This document shows, piece by piece, positions 10,445 through 19,357 of a stretch of 64,000 nt of DNA. Position numbers and translations under genes: made by a program. The stretch's first letter is position 1, and every line of letters starts with the position of its first letter. The notes below the pieces were generated by a model. It did not search any database, was not told the DNA's origin, and saw only the letters and a program-made list of their open reading frames with translations. Source of the DNA: Candidatus Contendibacter sp. (GTDB lineage: Bacteria; Pseudomonadota; Gammaproteobacteria; Competibacterales; Competibacteraceae); NCBI GenBank assembly GCA_029624675.1, contig JARSSP010000041.1, positions 1-64,000 of the forward strand. The letters run 5' to 3'.

Positions 10445-10865
10445 ATGGGTTTGATTTATGCTGATCTTGAATTATTCAACAGCGATGATCTTGCGCTGCA
10501 ACGGCGGGACTATCTGCAATCCGATCAGGTTCGACATATTCCGATCAAAGCCCTGGTCGATAGCGGCGCTTACATGCTGGCGATCAACGAAGATATCGCC
10601 ATTCAGTTAGGCTTGCCCAAACTGGACGAACAATTGGCGGAGATGGCTGATGTCAGACGGATCAAACTGGACATGGTAGGCCCCGTGGATGTCCGCTTCG
10701 TCAACCGTGCCACGACGGTGCAGGCAATGGTATTGCCTGGCGATACCGAACCCCTGCTGGGAGTCATTCCTTTGGAATGATATGGACGTGGTTATCAATC
10801 CCCGTCAACAAACCTTGGTCGTCAATCCACAGACGCCTTACATTCCCAAGAAGCCCCTCAAATAA
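10445..10865 (+). pseudogene. Retropepsin-like aspartic protease gene with a frameshift near its 3' end
   Basis: The first 111 codons encode a clan AA aspartic protease: strand KALVDSGAYMLAI holds the catalytic Asp-Ser-Gly triplet, and the protein ends LLGVIPLE before a TGA at 10778. One extra T there (GAA T GAT ATG) breaks the frame. The next frame continues as DMDVVINPRQQTLVVNPQ and ends with PYIPKKPLK, which is the usual C-terminus of this family, with a TAA at 10863-10865. That TAA overlaps the metF ATG (TAATG). GAGGG sits five bases before the start. The protein may still fold without its tail. It could be a real mutation or a sequencing error. Confidence 0.8.
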
Positions 10866-11722
10866 TGCCTCAGTCAAACTGGCCTCAAATCTTTAGTTGC
10901 GAATTTTTCCCTCCCAACACCGACGAAGGCATGCGCAAGCTGTTTGCCGCCCGCGAGGAGTTGATGCGGATGCGGCCGGCGTTCTTTTCGGTGACCTACG
11001 GGGCGGGAGGCTCCACCCGCGAACGCACCTTCCAGGCGATCCAAGCGATTCAGGCCCACAGCGGCGTGGACGCTGCCCCGCATCTGACCTGTGTGGCCTC
11101 GACCCGCGCGGGAATCCGGGAGATTCTGGATCACTACCGCGCCCAGGGCATTCACCGCCTGGTCGCCCTGCGCGGCGATTTGCCGTCCGGGATGCGGGAA
11201 TTCGGCGAATTCCGTTACGCCAACGAACTGGTGGAATTCATCCGCGCCGAGACCGGCAACCGCTTTCACATCGAAGTGGCTGCCTATCCGGAATTCCATC
11301 CGCAAGCCCCGAACACCGATCGGGATTTGCTGAATTTCAAACGCAAGGTTGAAGCTGGCGCCAACGGGGCCATCACCCAATATTTCTACAATCCGGATTC
11401 CTATTTCCGCTTCGTGGACGACTGCGAAAAGCTAGGGCTGAATTTGCCCATCGTGCCCGGCATCATGCCGATCACCAACTTCACCCAACTGGCGCGATTC
11501 TCGGACAACTGCGGGGCGGAGATTCCGCGCTGGATTCGCAAGCGGCTGGAAAGCTTCGGCGACGACCGCGACGCGATCCGCGCCTATGGGGTGGAAGTGG
11601 TCGCCGACCTGTGCCGGCGCCTGCTGGCGGGCGGTGCGCCGGGCCTGCATTTCTATACCATGAATCAGGCCGGCCCGACGCTGGCGATCTGCGAGCGGCT
11701 GGGATTAACCATTACCGCCTAG
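10865..11722 (+). CDS. metF: 5,10-methylenetetrahydrofolate reductase
   Basis: Reduces methylenetetrahydrofolate to methyltetrahydrofolate with a flavin, supplying the methyl group for methionine synthesis. The 285 residues match the family. Visible motifs are FEFFPP-like CEFFPPNTDEGM at the start, SVTYGAGGSTRERT, LRGDLP and the YPEFHP segment. The start ATG overlaps the stop of the retropepsin-like gene by one base (TAATG), which suggests that metF translation was coupled to that gene. It belongs functionally with metK and ahcY upstream. Confidence 0.97.
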   Translation: MPQSNWPQIFSCEFFPPNTDEGMRKLFAAREELMRMRPAFFSVTYGAGGSTRERTFQAIQAIQAHSGVDAAPHLTCVASTRAGIREILDHYRAQGIHRLVALRGDLPSGMREFGEFRYANELVEFIRAETGNRFHIEVAAYPEFHPQAPNTDRDLLNFKRKVEAGANGAITQYFYNPDSYFRFVDDCEKLGLNLPIVPGIMPITNFTQLARFSDNCGAEIPRWIRKRLESFGDDRDAIRAYGVEVVADLCRRLLAGGAPGLHFYTMNQAGPTLAICERLGLTITA

Positions 11723-11742
11723 ACATTGCTTTCCACTCCAAA

Positions 11743-11782
11743 CTAAAACGCCCTTCCCCCGCGCGGGGAAAGGGCGTTTTAG
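11743..11782. terminator. Bidirectional intrinsic terminator between metF and the FlgO-like gene
   Basis: Arms CTAAAACGCCCTTCCCC (11743-11759) and GGGGAAAGGGCGTTTTAG (11765-11782) pair along their whole length with one bulged base. The A-run on one side and T-run on the other make it usable on both strands, as expected between the convergent metF and FlgO-like genes. Confidence 0.92.
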
Positions 11783-11801
11783 CGAGGATTCAAATTGGCG
11801 G

Positions 11802-12377
11802 TTATTGCTGTGCGGCGACCAGGGCCTTGGCATCCGGTCCATACGGCAGCACGTAGTCATACGCGGCCAGCACCAAGTTGTCGGTGGCGCGGATCAGGCG
11901 GGCGGTGACATATACCGATTGCCGCGCAACCGCGTAGGTGCCGGTGATGACCGCCGCCGCGTTGTGCGACTGACTAATCTCACGGACCGAACGCGACAAC
12001 ATCAACTCTCCGGTCCCCTCGGCCACGAAGATATTGTTGCGCATCTTGATCTCGATCACCGTGAAACCCTCCTGGGTGAACCGGGAACCGACCTGCTCGC
12101 CGATGACGCGGCCCAGCGCGGACGAGGTTTCGAGATTGTTAATGTCGACAAAGGTAGTGGCCAGCAACGGCTCGCGCCGCTCCTTGAGCCAGGGCGCCCG
12201 CGCCAGCAGAGCGTCGGCGGCGGCGTGGCTGGCGTCGACCAGGTTGGCGTCGCGAACGACCGGTCGGGTCGAGGTGGCAGTATCGTCATTTCCCCAGGAT
12301 GCACACCCCAGGATACCCAAGTTGAGCGCGACCAACAGCGCGGCAACCCCGCGTAAGCCTATTACGTTCCAATTCAT
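11802..12377 (-). CDS. FlgO-family outer-membrane lipoprotein
   Basis: A 191-residue protein with a lipoprotein signal: hydrophobic stretch VAALLVALNLGIL then the lipobox LGC with Cys25. The mature part resembles the FlgO domain (DALLARAPWLKERREPLLATT and TFVDINNLETSSALGRVIGE, then a beta-rich half ending VLAAYDYVLPYG). FlgO proteins of Vibrio are outer-membrane parts linked to flagella, but many family members lie outside flagellar loci, as here. The ATG at 12377 was chosen over an upstream in-frame ATG at 12446 because only 12377 gives a signal peptide at the N-terminus. It lies 41 bases after a second lipoprotein gene, probably the same operon. Confidence 0.82.
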   Translation of the reverse strand: MNWNVIGLRGVAALLVALNLGILGCASWGNDDTATSTRPVVRDANLVDASHAAADALLARAPWLKERREPLLATTFVDINNLETSSALGRVIGEQVGSRFTQEGFTVIEIKMRNNIFVAEGTGELMLSRSVREISQSHNAAAVITGTYAVARQSVYVTARLIRATDNLVLAAYDYVLPYGPDAKALVAAQQ

Positions 12378-12418
12378 GGCCTTAATCACCCCTCTATTCA
12401 AGTTGAGCCATGGTCCCG

Positions 12419-13117
12419 TCATGGACACTGGGTGCCTGAGACGCATCCAACTATTTCCACCATGCGGGTAGTGACCGGGGCCGGCCCCTTGGCGATATAT
12501 TGGTCTACATTATTATCGCTGACGTAATAGATATCACGTAAACGGGATACATAACGATCCCCGTTCATCACCGAGGTCGTCACGATGATTTCGCTGTTTG
12601 GAGTATCGGTGACGAAGCCGCTCGCCACGTCCAGGACAACCGCTCCCAGCATGGTCGCCGCCGCGGCTGACTGGCTGTCCGCCACATCGCGGATTACCAG
12701 CACGGTGCCCGTCAACGCCGTGAAGAGGCCTGGCGTCGGTCGGATAAACCCGCGATCCTTATGGGTCACCACCTGAATGTCGTAATTGACCGGCAAGCCA
12801 GCGGACGGGTTCTCGCTCATGACGAACCCCTGCTCCAGCAGATGGGTGATCAGCAGGTTGTGGAAAGCCATGCCAAATTGGCTGTTGTATCGCGGCTGTT
12901 GAACATTCAGGGCAATTGGGCGGCCCTGCGGTTCGCCGGAACCGATCAGGTGATCGTGCAACCGTTTCGCCACGTCGGCGGTGAGGACGTCCCAATGGTG
13001 GGCGGCCTGCATCTTCTTTTGGAAGTTTACGGGATAGGTGGTCGCGACGGGCACTTGGGACATACACGCCCCCAGCCCAAGGCAGAGTATTGCAAGAGGG
13101 GCATACGAGATCTTCAT
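12419..13117 (-). CDS. Lipoprotein, partner of the FlgO-like protein
   Basis: A 232-residue protein with a clear lipoprotein signal (MKISYAPLAILCLGLGAC, modified Cys18). The mature chain carries a Gly/Ala/Val-rich stretch (PGLFTALTGTVLVIRDVADS) and ends with two cysteines (VGCVSGTQC) that could form a disulfide. I do not recognise a named family. It is the first gene of the two-gene unit with the FlgO-like lipoprotein, so both probably act at the outer membrane. A start preceded by GGGAGAAC supports translation from this ATG. Confidence 0.72.
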   Translation of the reverse strand: MKISYAPLAILCLGLGACMSQVPVATTYPVNFQKKMQAAHHWDVLTADVAKRLHDHLIGSGEPQGRPIALNVQQPRYNSQFGMAFHNLLITHLLEQGFVMSENPSAGLPVNYDIQVVTHKDRGFIRPTPGLFTALTGTVLVIRDVADSQSAAAATMLGAVVLDVASGFVTDTPNSEIIVTTSVMNGDRYVSRLRDIYYVSDNNVDQYIAKGPAPVTTRMVEIVGCVSGTQCP

Positions 13118-13295
13118 GGGTTCTCCCTCGGTTTTTGTGTCCGATTATCAGCGGTACCCCGCAAAGTTTAGCCGGTTATACCATCGGCGCCACCCCTTGA
13201 CAACCAAGTTTCCATCAACCTGTCAACGAAGTTTCGAACAACTTTTTCGACTGCGCCGATCATGAGCGGAAACAAGGTGTTGGTTTCACACTTCA

Positions 13296-13342
13296 ACACA
13301 TTATGTTGTGTTATCTTTTCTTCAATCCACATCATATAGAAA
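13296..13342 (+). promoter_or_regulatory. Tandem NrdR-type boxes upstream of nrdJ
   Basis: Box 1, acacattatgttgtgt (13296-13311), fits the palindromic NrdR consensus acaCwAtATaTwGtgt closely. A weaker box, ccacatcatatagaaa (13327-13342), begins exactly 31 bases later, the spacing usual for paired NrdR sites. They lie in the 307-base gap between the lipoprotein gene and nrdJ. NrdR represses ribonucleotide reductase genes, so this is a likely operator. The second box matches only about 10 of 16 positions. Confidence 0.62.
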
Positions 13343-13424
13343 TCTCACCTGGAAATTTTCTCGATATCTTCTAGAATCCGCTGGCCTGAAGCAAAGCCAC
13401 CGCCAGCCTCCCGGAGATCGGCTT

Positions 13425-15584
13425 ATGAAAACCGCGCACCTGCAACCCGTCGACTGTTCGACCGTCACCGCCGACGTTCCCCTGCAGCCCGCTTCCTGGG
13501 ATATCTGGGACAAGAAATATCGGCTGAAGGCCAAGGACGGGCGACCCATCGACGAGACCATCGATGGCACCCATCAGCGGGTGGCCCGGGCGCTGGCCGA
13601 AGTCGAGGCCACGCCGGAATTGCGCGAACTTTGGTATGAGCGCTTCTTGTGGGCGTTGCGCCACGGCGCCGTCCCGGCGGGACGTATCATTTCCAATGCC
13701 GGCGCTTGGGAGCACAAGCCGGCCACCTCCACCATCAACTGCACGGTGTCCGGCACGATTCTGGATTCGATGGACGACATCCTGCGCAAGGTGCATGAAG
13801 CGGGGCTGACGTTGAAAGCCGGTTGTGGGATCGGCTATGAATTTTCCACGCTCCGCCCGCGCGGTGCCTACGTCTCCGGGGCTGGCGCCTACACCTCCGG
13901 ACCGCTGTCGTTCATGGACATCTACGACAAGATGTGTTTCACCGTGTCGTCGGCGGGCGGGCGGCGGGGGGCGCAGATGGGCACCTTCGACATCGGTCAT
14001 CCAGATATTCTGGAATTTATCCGCGCCAAACGTGAATCTGGTCGGTTGCGGCAATTCAATCTGTCCCTACTGATCACCCGCGAGTTCATGGAAGCGGTCA
14101 AGCACGATGCCGACTGGCGGCTGGCCTTCCCACTCCTGGCCAAGGAGGCCGAGCAGGATCAGCTTGATCTCAATGATCCCGACCAAATTCTCTGGCGCGA
14201 ATGGCCGACGCACCAAGGCTTGATCGTCAACGACAGTGGCCAGGTCGCCTGCAAGATTTACCGGAAAATTCGCGCCCAGCGGCTGTGGGATCTGATCATG
14301 GCCTCCACCTACGATTACGCCGAGCCGGGGTTCATCCTTATTGACGAAGTGAATGAGATGAATAACAACTGGTTCTGTGAAAATATCAGGGCCAGCAACC
14401 CTTGCGGCGAACAAATGCTCCCACCCTATGGGTCGTGCCTGTTAGGCTCGGTCAACCTGACGCCGTTTGTCCAGAACCCATTCACCGACCGGGCCAGGTT
14501 CGATTGGGACACCTACCGTGAAGTGGTCGCCATCTTTACCCGGATGCTGGATAACGTGGTGGAAATCAACGGCTTACCGCTGGAACCGCAACGCCGGGAA
14601 ATTCTCGGCAAGCGCCGCCATGGCATGGGCTATCTGGGACTCGGTTCCACGCTGACGATGCTGGGGATGAAATACGGCTCGCCGGAATCGCTGACCTTCA
14701 CCGAGGAGGTGACGCGGGAGATGGCGCTGACCGGTTGGCGCGTGGCGCTGGAACTGGCGCAAGAAAAAGGCCCGGCGCCGATTCTTGAGCAGGAGTTCGC
14801 CGTGACCGCCGAAATGCTGCATCGGCGTCCAGAACTGGCCCGCGATGGCTACCGAGAAGGCAACCGGGTCAAGGGCAAGGTGCTGCACGCCCGCTACAGC
14901 CGCTATATGCAGCGCATCGCTGAAATCAATCCCCAACTGGTTGAGGAATTGGCCCAGATTGGCGCTCGCTTCACCCATCACACGTCCATTGCCCCCACCG
15001 GCACCATCGCGCTGTCACTGGCCAACAACGCCAGTAACGGCATCGAACCCAGTTTCGCCCATCACTACTTCCGCAACGTTATCCGACCCGGCAAGAAATC
15101 CAAGGAGAAAGTGGATGTGTTCTCCTTCGAGCTACTGGCCTACCGACATCTGGTCAATCCCCAGGCGATGCCCGATGCCGAGACCGCCGAGGAGCGGTTG
15201 CCGGAGTATTTCATTACCGCCGACGCCGTGACTCCAAAACAGCATGTGGATATTCAGGCCGCCGCGCAGAAATGGGTGGATTCCAGCATCTCCAAAACGG
15301 CGAATGTCCCCACCGATTTTCCCTACGAGGATTTCAAGGAAATTTACCTTTACGCCTACGAGCAGGGACTCAAGGGTTGCACCACCTTCCGTTTCAATCC
15401 CGAGGCATTCCAGGGCGTGCTCGTCAAGGAACAGGATTTGGCCAATACCCGTTATCGGTTCGTGCTGGAAGATGGTTCGGAAATCGAGGTCAAGGGCAAC
15501 GAGGAAATCGAATACGACGGTGAAACCCACACCGCTGCTAATTTATTCGATGCCCTGAAGGAGGGTTATTATGGGAAGTGGTAA
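13425..15584 (+). CDS. nrdJ: Adenosylcobalamin-dependent (class II) ribonucleotide reductase
   Basis: Reduces ribonucleotides to deoxyribonucleotides using vitamin B12. The 719-residue chain has Cys106 in STINCTVSG, the radical-site Cys327 in SNPCGEQ and Cys338 in YGSCLLGSVNL, with the substrate loop PTGTIALS further on. The start at 13425 is preceded by GGAG with eight bases of spacing; an upstream in-frame ATG at 13308 would lie within the NrdR box region. The chain ends DALKEGYYGKW with no cysteine after GCTTF, so it lacks the C-terminal redox cysteine pair, as in the split NrdJa/NrdJb enzyme of pseudomonads. No nrdJb-like gene follows; the next gene is convergent. Confidence 0.93.
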   Translation: MKTAHLQPVDCSTVTADVPLQPASWDIWDKKYRLKAKDGRPIDETIDGTHQRVARALAEVEATPELRELWYERFLWALRHGAVPAGRIISNAGAWEHKPATSTINCTVSGTILDSMDDILRKVHEAGLTLKAGCGIGYEFSTLRPRGAYVSGAGAYTSGPLSFMDIYDKMCFTVSSAGGRRGAQMGTFDIGHPDILEFIRAKRESGRLRQFNLSLLITREFMEAVKHDADWRLAFPLLAKEAEQDQLDLNDPDQILWREWPTHQGLIVNDSGQVACKIYRKIRAQRLWDLIMASTYDYAEPGFILIDEVNEMNNNWFCENIRASNPCGEQMLPPYGSCLLGSVNLTPFVQNPFTDRARFDWDTYREVVAIFTRMLDNVVEINGLPLEPQRREILGKRRHGMGYLGLGSTLTMLGMKYGSPESLTFTEEVTREMALTGWRVALELAQEKGPAPILEQEFAVTAEMLHRRPELARDGYREGNRVKGKVLHARYSRYMQRIAEINPQLVEELAQIGARFTHHTSIAPTGTIALSLANNASNGIEPSFAHHYFRNVIRPGKKSKEKVDVFSFELLAYRHLVNPQAMPDAETAEERLPEYFITADAVTPKQHVDIQAAAQKWVDSSISKTANVPTDFPYEDFKEIYLYAYEQGLKGCTTFRFNPEAFQGVLVKEQDLANTRYRFVLEDGSEIEVKGNEEIEYDGETHTAANLFDALKEGYYGKW

Positions 15585-15681
15585 TCGGATGCGGCGCCTT
15601 GCGTTACTGGGCGCGCGAGGGACGCTGGCCGAACCGTGTCCGACTCGCGTCGCGCGCTCAGTGGATCTGTTTGCCGGGTAT

Positions 15682-15700
15682 CGCTGTCGGAACGACAGCG
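15682..15700. terminator. Hairpin between nrdJ and the P-type ATPase gene
   Basis: CGCTGTCG (15682-15689) and CGACAGCG (15693-15700) form a perfect 8-bp stem with a three-base loop, between two convergent genes. There is no T-run, so termination is only a guess. The rest of the 156-base gap shows no convincing gene. Confidence 0.4.
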
Positions 15701-15740
15701 TGGGTCATCAGTGGCTTATCGCGAGCCGCCAAGTATTATT

Positions 15741-18464
15741 TCATGTCCGATGACGACCTCTGGTCGTTTGCCATAACCCGCGCCATACCGCCTTTTCCAG
15801 TTCCACCAGCAGCAGCACCGCTACCCCCGCCAGGAGCACGATGCCCCAGTCCGCGACGCCGATCGGCTCGGTGCCCATCAGGCGTTGTAAGGGCGGGAAA
15901 TAGGTGAACGCCAGTTGCAACAGCAACATCAGGCCGATGCTGATCAGCACCGGGCGACTGCCCAGCAGTCCGGCGCGCGACAGGACCGAACCGTGGATAT
16001 AGCGGCTGTTGAACAAATAGAAAATCTCGCCCACCACCAGCGCGTTCACCGCCAGGGTGCGGGCTTCCTCGTGGGAGCGACCCTGCGCGGCTTCCCACAG
16101 AAACAGCCCCAGTGGCGTGACGACCAGGAGCACCGACACCGCGCTAATTCGCCACAGCATGATGCCTGACAGCAGCGGTTCGCCGGGATCACGCGGCGGT
16201 CGTTGCATCACGTTGGCCTCGGCCGGTTCGAACGCCAGCGCCAGCGCCAGGGTGACCGCCGTCACCATGTTGACCCACAGGATTTGCACCGGCGTGATCG
16301 GCAGCGTCACTCCCAATAAAATGGCGGCCACGATCACCAGCGCCTGGGCGCCGTTGGTCGGCAAGATGAACAAGAGCGCCTTGCGCAGGTTGTCGTAGAC
16401 GGTGCGGCCTTCCTCCACCGCGTGCGCGATGGAGGCGAAATTGTCGTCGGCGAGCACCATGGCGGCGGCTTCCTTGGCGGCCTCGGTGCCGTTGATACCC
16501 ATCGCCACCCCGATGTCGGCGCGCTTGAGGGCGGGCGCGTCGTTGACCCCGTCGCCGGTCATCGCCACCACCTGATGGTTGGCCTGCAACGCCGCCACCA
16601 GCCGCAGCTTGTGTGCGGGGCTGGCGCGGGCGTAGACATCCGTGTCCATGACCACCGCCCGCAGCGCCTCGTCGTCCAGCACTTCCAGTTCCGGTCCGGT
16701 CAGTACCTTTTGCCCGTCGCCGATGCCGATCTGGGCGGCAATGGCTTGCGCCGTCACGCCGTGGTCGCCGGTGATCATCTTGACCCGAATACCGGCTTGC
16801 TGGGTTTGCCGCACCGCCCGAATGGCTTCCTCGCGCGGGGGATCGCTGATACCCAGCAATCCCAACAGGGTCAACCCTTCCTCAACGTCCTCGAAGGTCA
16901 ATTCACCGCGGGTCTCGGCGGTGGCGCGGAACGCGACCGCCAGCACCCGCTGGCCCAGGGTCGCCAGTTCCTCGATCCGGTCCCGCCAGTGGTTCGGGCG
17001 CAGGGGTTGCGGCCCGGTGTCGCCCAACTCGCGCGCGCACATCGCCAGCACCCGTTCCGGTGCCCCCTTGGCGTAAACGAAGCCGTGACCGTGATGGTCG
17101 TGATGCAGGGTGGCCATGAATCGATGCTCGGACTCAAAGGGAATGCTGTCCACGCGGTGAAAGCGTTCGCGTTCGCTGCTGGGATCGAGGCCGGCCTTGT
17201 GGGCCAGGGTCAGCAGCGCGCCCTCGGTCGGATCGCCTTCCATCCGCCATTCGCCGTCCTGTTCGCGCAGCACCGCTTCGTTGCACAGATGCGCGGCGCG
17301 GGCGATGGTCTGCAAGTCCGGCGCGGCGTTGGGCAGGATCGGAATGTCGTCCAGGCTGAATCCGCCGGTTGGGGCGTAGCCGACGCCGCTGACCGCGAAG
17401 GTCCGGTCGGCGGTCACGATCCGTTGCACGGTCATTTCGTTGCGGGTCAAGGTGCCGGTCTTGTCGGAGCAGATCACCGTGACCGCGCCCAGGGTTTCCA
17501 CCGCCGGCAGCCGGCGGACGATGGCGTTGCGCCCAGCCATGCGCTGGACGCCGATGGCCAGGATGATGGTCATGATCGCCGGCAGTCCTTCGGGAATCGC
17601 CGCCACCGCCAGCGCGACCGCCGCCATGAACATGTCGTCCTTGGGCAAGCCGCGCCAGTACGCGCCGAGCGCGAAGGTTGCCACCGCCGCCAGCACGATG
17701 GCGGCGCTCAGCCAGCGCCCGAACTGGGCCATCTGCCGCAACAGGGGAGTGGCGATTTCCTCCACCTGCTCCAACAGAGTGCTGATGCGGCCGATTTCGG
17801 TCCGCTCGCCGGTCGCGACCACCACGCCGGTGGCCTGGCCGTGGCTGACCAGCGTGCCGGAATAGGCCATGTTGGCGCGGTCGCCGATGGCCGCCTCGGC
17901 GGACACGGGCGCGACCGTTTTTTCGACCGCTTCCGCCTCGCCGGTCAGCACTGCTTCCTGAATCCGCAGATTCTTGACCTCGACCAGACGCAGATCGGCG
18001 GGCACCTTGTCGCCGGATTGCAGCACCACCCAGTCGCCCGGCACCAGTTCCTCGGCCAGTATTTCCCGGCGTTGCCCGTCGCGCAGCACCAGGGCGTGCA
18101 ACGACAGCATCTTGCGGATGGCGGCCAGCGCCGATTCCGCCTTGCCTTCCTGCACGAAACCGACGATGGCGTTGATGATCGTCACCCCCAGAATGACCCC
18201 GGTGTCCACCGTATGACCGAGCGCGGCGGTGATGGCGGCCGAAGCCAGCAGCACGTAGATCAGGACGTTGTGGAACTGGAGCAGGAAGCGGGCCATCGGC
18301 CCGCGTTGCTTGGGGGGACGCAACCGGTTGGGACCGTGAATCGCCAGTCGTCGGGCGGCTTCGGTCTCGCTCAGCCCGCCCGGCGCGGTGTTCAGTTCCC
18401 GCAAGACCTGCTCGGCGGCCAGGGCATGCCATGCGGGAGATGGAGGAGAGTAGGGCGCTTTCAT
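15741..18464 (-). CDS. P-type cation-transporting ATPase (type II, Ca2+/Mg2+-ATPase-like)
   Basis: This 907-residue pump starts with a cation-ATPase N-terminal domain (WHALAAEQVLRELN) and has paired membrane helices, the actuator motif LTGEAE (174-177, TGEA instead of the usual TGES), the membrane motif AIPEGLPA (ion-site type IIA) at 289-296, phosphorylation site DKTGT (Asp334) and the hinge GDGVNDAPALK. The C-terminal third holds about six membrane helices. It should move a divalent or monovalent cation across the inner membrane; the ion cannot be told. The ATG at 18464 has GGGGA eight bases upstream, better than an in-frame ATG at 18512. It stands alone, convergent with nrdJ. Confidence 0.92.
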   Translation of the reverse strand: MKAPYSPPSPAWHALAAEQVLRELNTAPGGLSETEAARRLAIHGPNRLRPPKQRGPMARFLLQFHNVLIYVLLASAAITAALGHTVDTGVILGVTIINAIVGFVQEGKAESALAAIRKMLSLHALVLRDGQRREILAEELVPGDWVVLQSGDKVPADLRLVEVKNLRIQEAVLTGEAEAVEKTVAPVSAEAAIGDRANMAYSGTLVSHGQATGVVVATGERTEIGRISTLLEQVEEIATPLLRQMAQFGRWLSAAIVLAAVATFALGAYWRGLPKDDMFMAAVALAVAAIPEGLPAIMTIILAIGVQRMAGRNAIVRRLPAVETLGAVTVICSDKTGTLTRNEMTVQRIVTADRTFAVSGVGYAPTGGFSLDDIPILPNAAPDLQTIARAAHLCNEAVLREQDGEWRMEGDPTEGALLTLAHKAGLDPSSERERFHRVDSIPFESEHRFMATLHHDHHGHGFVYAKGAPERVLAMCARELGDTGPQPLRPNHWRDRIEELATLGQRVLAVAFRATAETRGELTFEDVEEGLTLLGLLGISDPPREEAIRAVRQTQQAGIRVKMITGDHGVTAQAIAAQIGIGDGQKVLTGPELEVLDDEALRAVVMDTDVYARASPAHKLRLVAALQANHQVVAMTGDGVNDAPALKRADIGVAMGINGTEAAKEAAAMVLADDNFASIAHAVEEGRTVYDNLRKALLFILPTNGAQALVIVAAILLGVTLPITPVQILWVNMVTAVTLALALAFEPAEANVMQRPPRDPGEPLLSGIMLWRISAVSVLLVVTPLGLFLWEAAQGRSHEEARTLAVNALVVGEIFYLFNSRYIHGSVLSRAGLLGSRPVLISIGLMLLLQLAFTYFPPLQRLMGTEPIGVADWGIVLLAGVAVLLLVELEKAVWRGLWQTTRGRHRT

Positions 18465-18643
18465 GATCGTGTCCCCTATTGCGGCAAGCGATTGAGCATC
18501 GCCCGCGCGCAAAGCCCGTTTTCCCTATGGACTCCATGGGATAGGGGCGGTTCCTGGTGATCCGCTGATTTGAAAAGGCTGCGTGGACTATCAGCGAGTG
18601 ATGCCGCGCGGCCAAACCGCCCGCGCGACAAGGCGTCGGTGGG

Positions 18644-19264
18644 TTAGAGCAAACGCCGGACGGGGAATTTGGAACCGGAAGTGGCTGTCTCAACGATCAG
18701 AACCGCCTCGTGAAGCGCTCGATCCGCCTTGGTGGGACCTTCGTATTCACACAGAGCGACATACGCCAGATTGACGATCCGGGTGAGTACGGTTGTGGGA
18801 ATGGGCGTGGCGATCGGTTGCTGTTGACTCAGCCAGGCGCGAATGGCGTTCAGGATCGGCTCGGGTTGTTTCAACTGTTTCAGATGATCGAGCAGGTATC
18901 GGCGGACGCCAGCGCCCTCGTCGTGGGGCAGGCGGTGGATCAGGGTATCCACCAACAGGAAGCAGACGTGAATGGCGTCGTCATGACTTTCCTCGATGAT
19001 AGTGGGATGGACGGTTTGGCCATGAGCCTTGGAGAGCGGGTCAGGTAACTTATTGAGGGCGCGAATCAAGCTTTGCAATACCTTGGTACGCGGGGCCGTC
19101 AAGCCGGCGCTTTCGTAAAGCTCGTTGACGAAGCGCACCAGGGCGAAGATCGGGTCGCCAGCGTACTTCAACTCCCACAGACGCAGGGCGTATCCCAACG
19201 GCTCGCCGCTGAGAAAGGGCGTCAACCCTTGCTCGATGGCCATTTTCTTCTGCTCGAATTCCAT
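18644..19264 (-). CDS. Hypothetical protein, 206 residues
   Basis: A soluble, mainly alpha-helical protein beginning MEFEQKKMAIEQGLTPFLSG. I do not recognise a family or catalytic motif. It contains one long leucine-rich helical stretch (VRRYLLDHLKQLKQPEPILN). The ATG at 19264 has GGAAG five bases upstream, so it is preferred to the in-frame ATG at 19276. It is downstream of amt on the same strand (93 bases from the amt stop) and upstream of the P-type ATPase. A role linked to either is not supported by sequence. Confidence 0.6.
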   Translation of the reverse strand: MEFEQKKMAIEQGLTPFLSGEPLGYALRLWELKYAGDPIFALVRFVNELYESAGLTAPRTKVLQSLIRALNKLPDPLSKAHGQTVHPTIIEESHDDAIHVCFLLVDTLIHRLPHDEGAGVRRYLLDHLKQLKQPEPILNAIRAWLSQQQPIATPIPTTVLTRIVNLAYVALCEYEGPTKADRALHEAVLIVETATSGSKFPVRRLL

Positions 19265-19357
19265 GCTTGCTTCCAATGGATTGTCATGCGCCCGGTTCAG
19301 GAACGACTGTTTCGATGCACCCGCGCAGCCACCGATGAACCGCCGGGAATGGATATC

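Noticed and set aside
10269..10454. 61-codon frame before the retropepsin-like gene
   Set aside because: No ribosome binding site, no recognisable domain, and it overlaps both neighbours' 5' ends.
15571..15907. Two short frames after nrdJ that could be an nrdJb-like gene
   Set aside because: Neither contains the cysteine motif or any NrdJb similarity, and both run into the antisense of the P-type ATPase.
18522..18547. Inverted repeat ccctat...ataggg upstream of the P-type ATPase
   Set aside because: The arms are only six bases with a partly paired centre; it could be an operator, but there is no supporting consensus.
16422..18560. Long plus-strand frame opposite the P-type ATPase
   Set aside because: It is the antisense shadow of a gene with complete P-type motifs; the product is His/Gly/Arg-rich with no domain.
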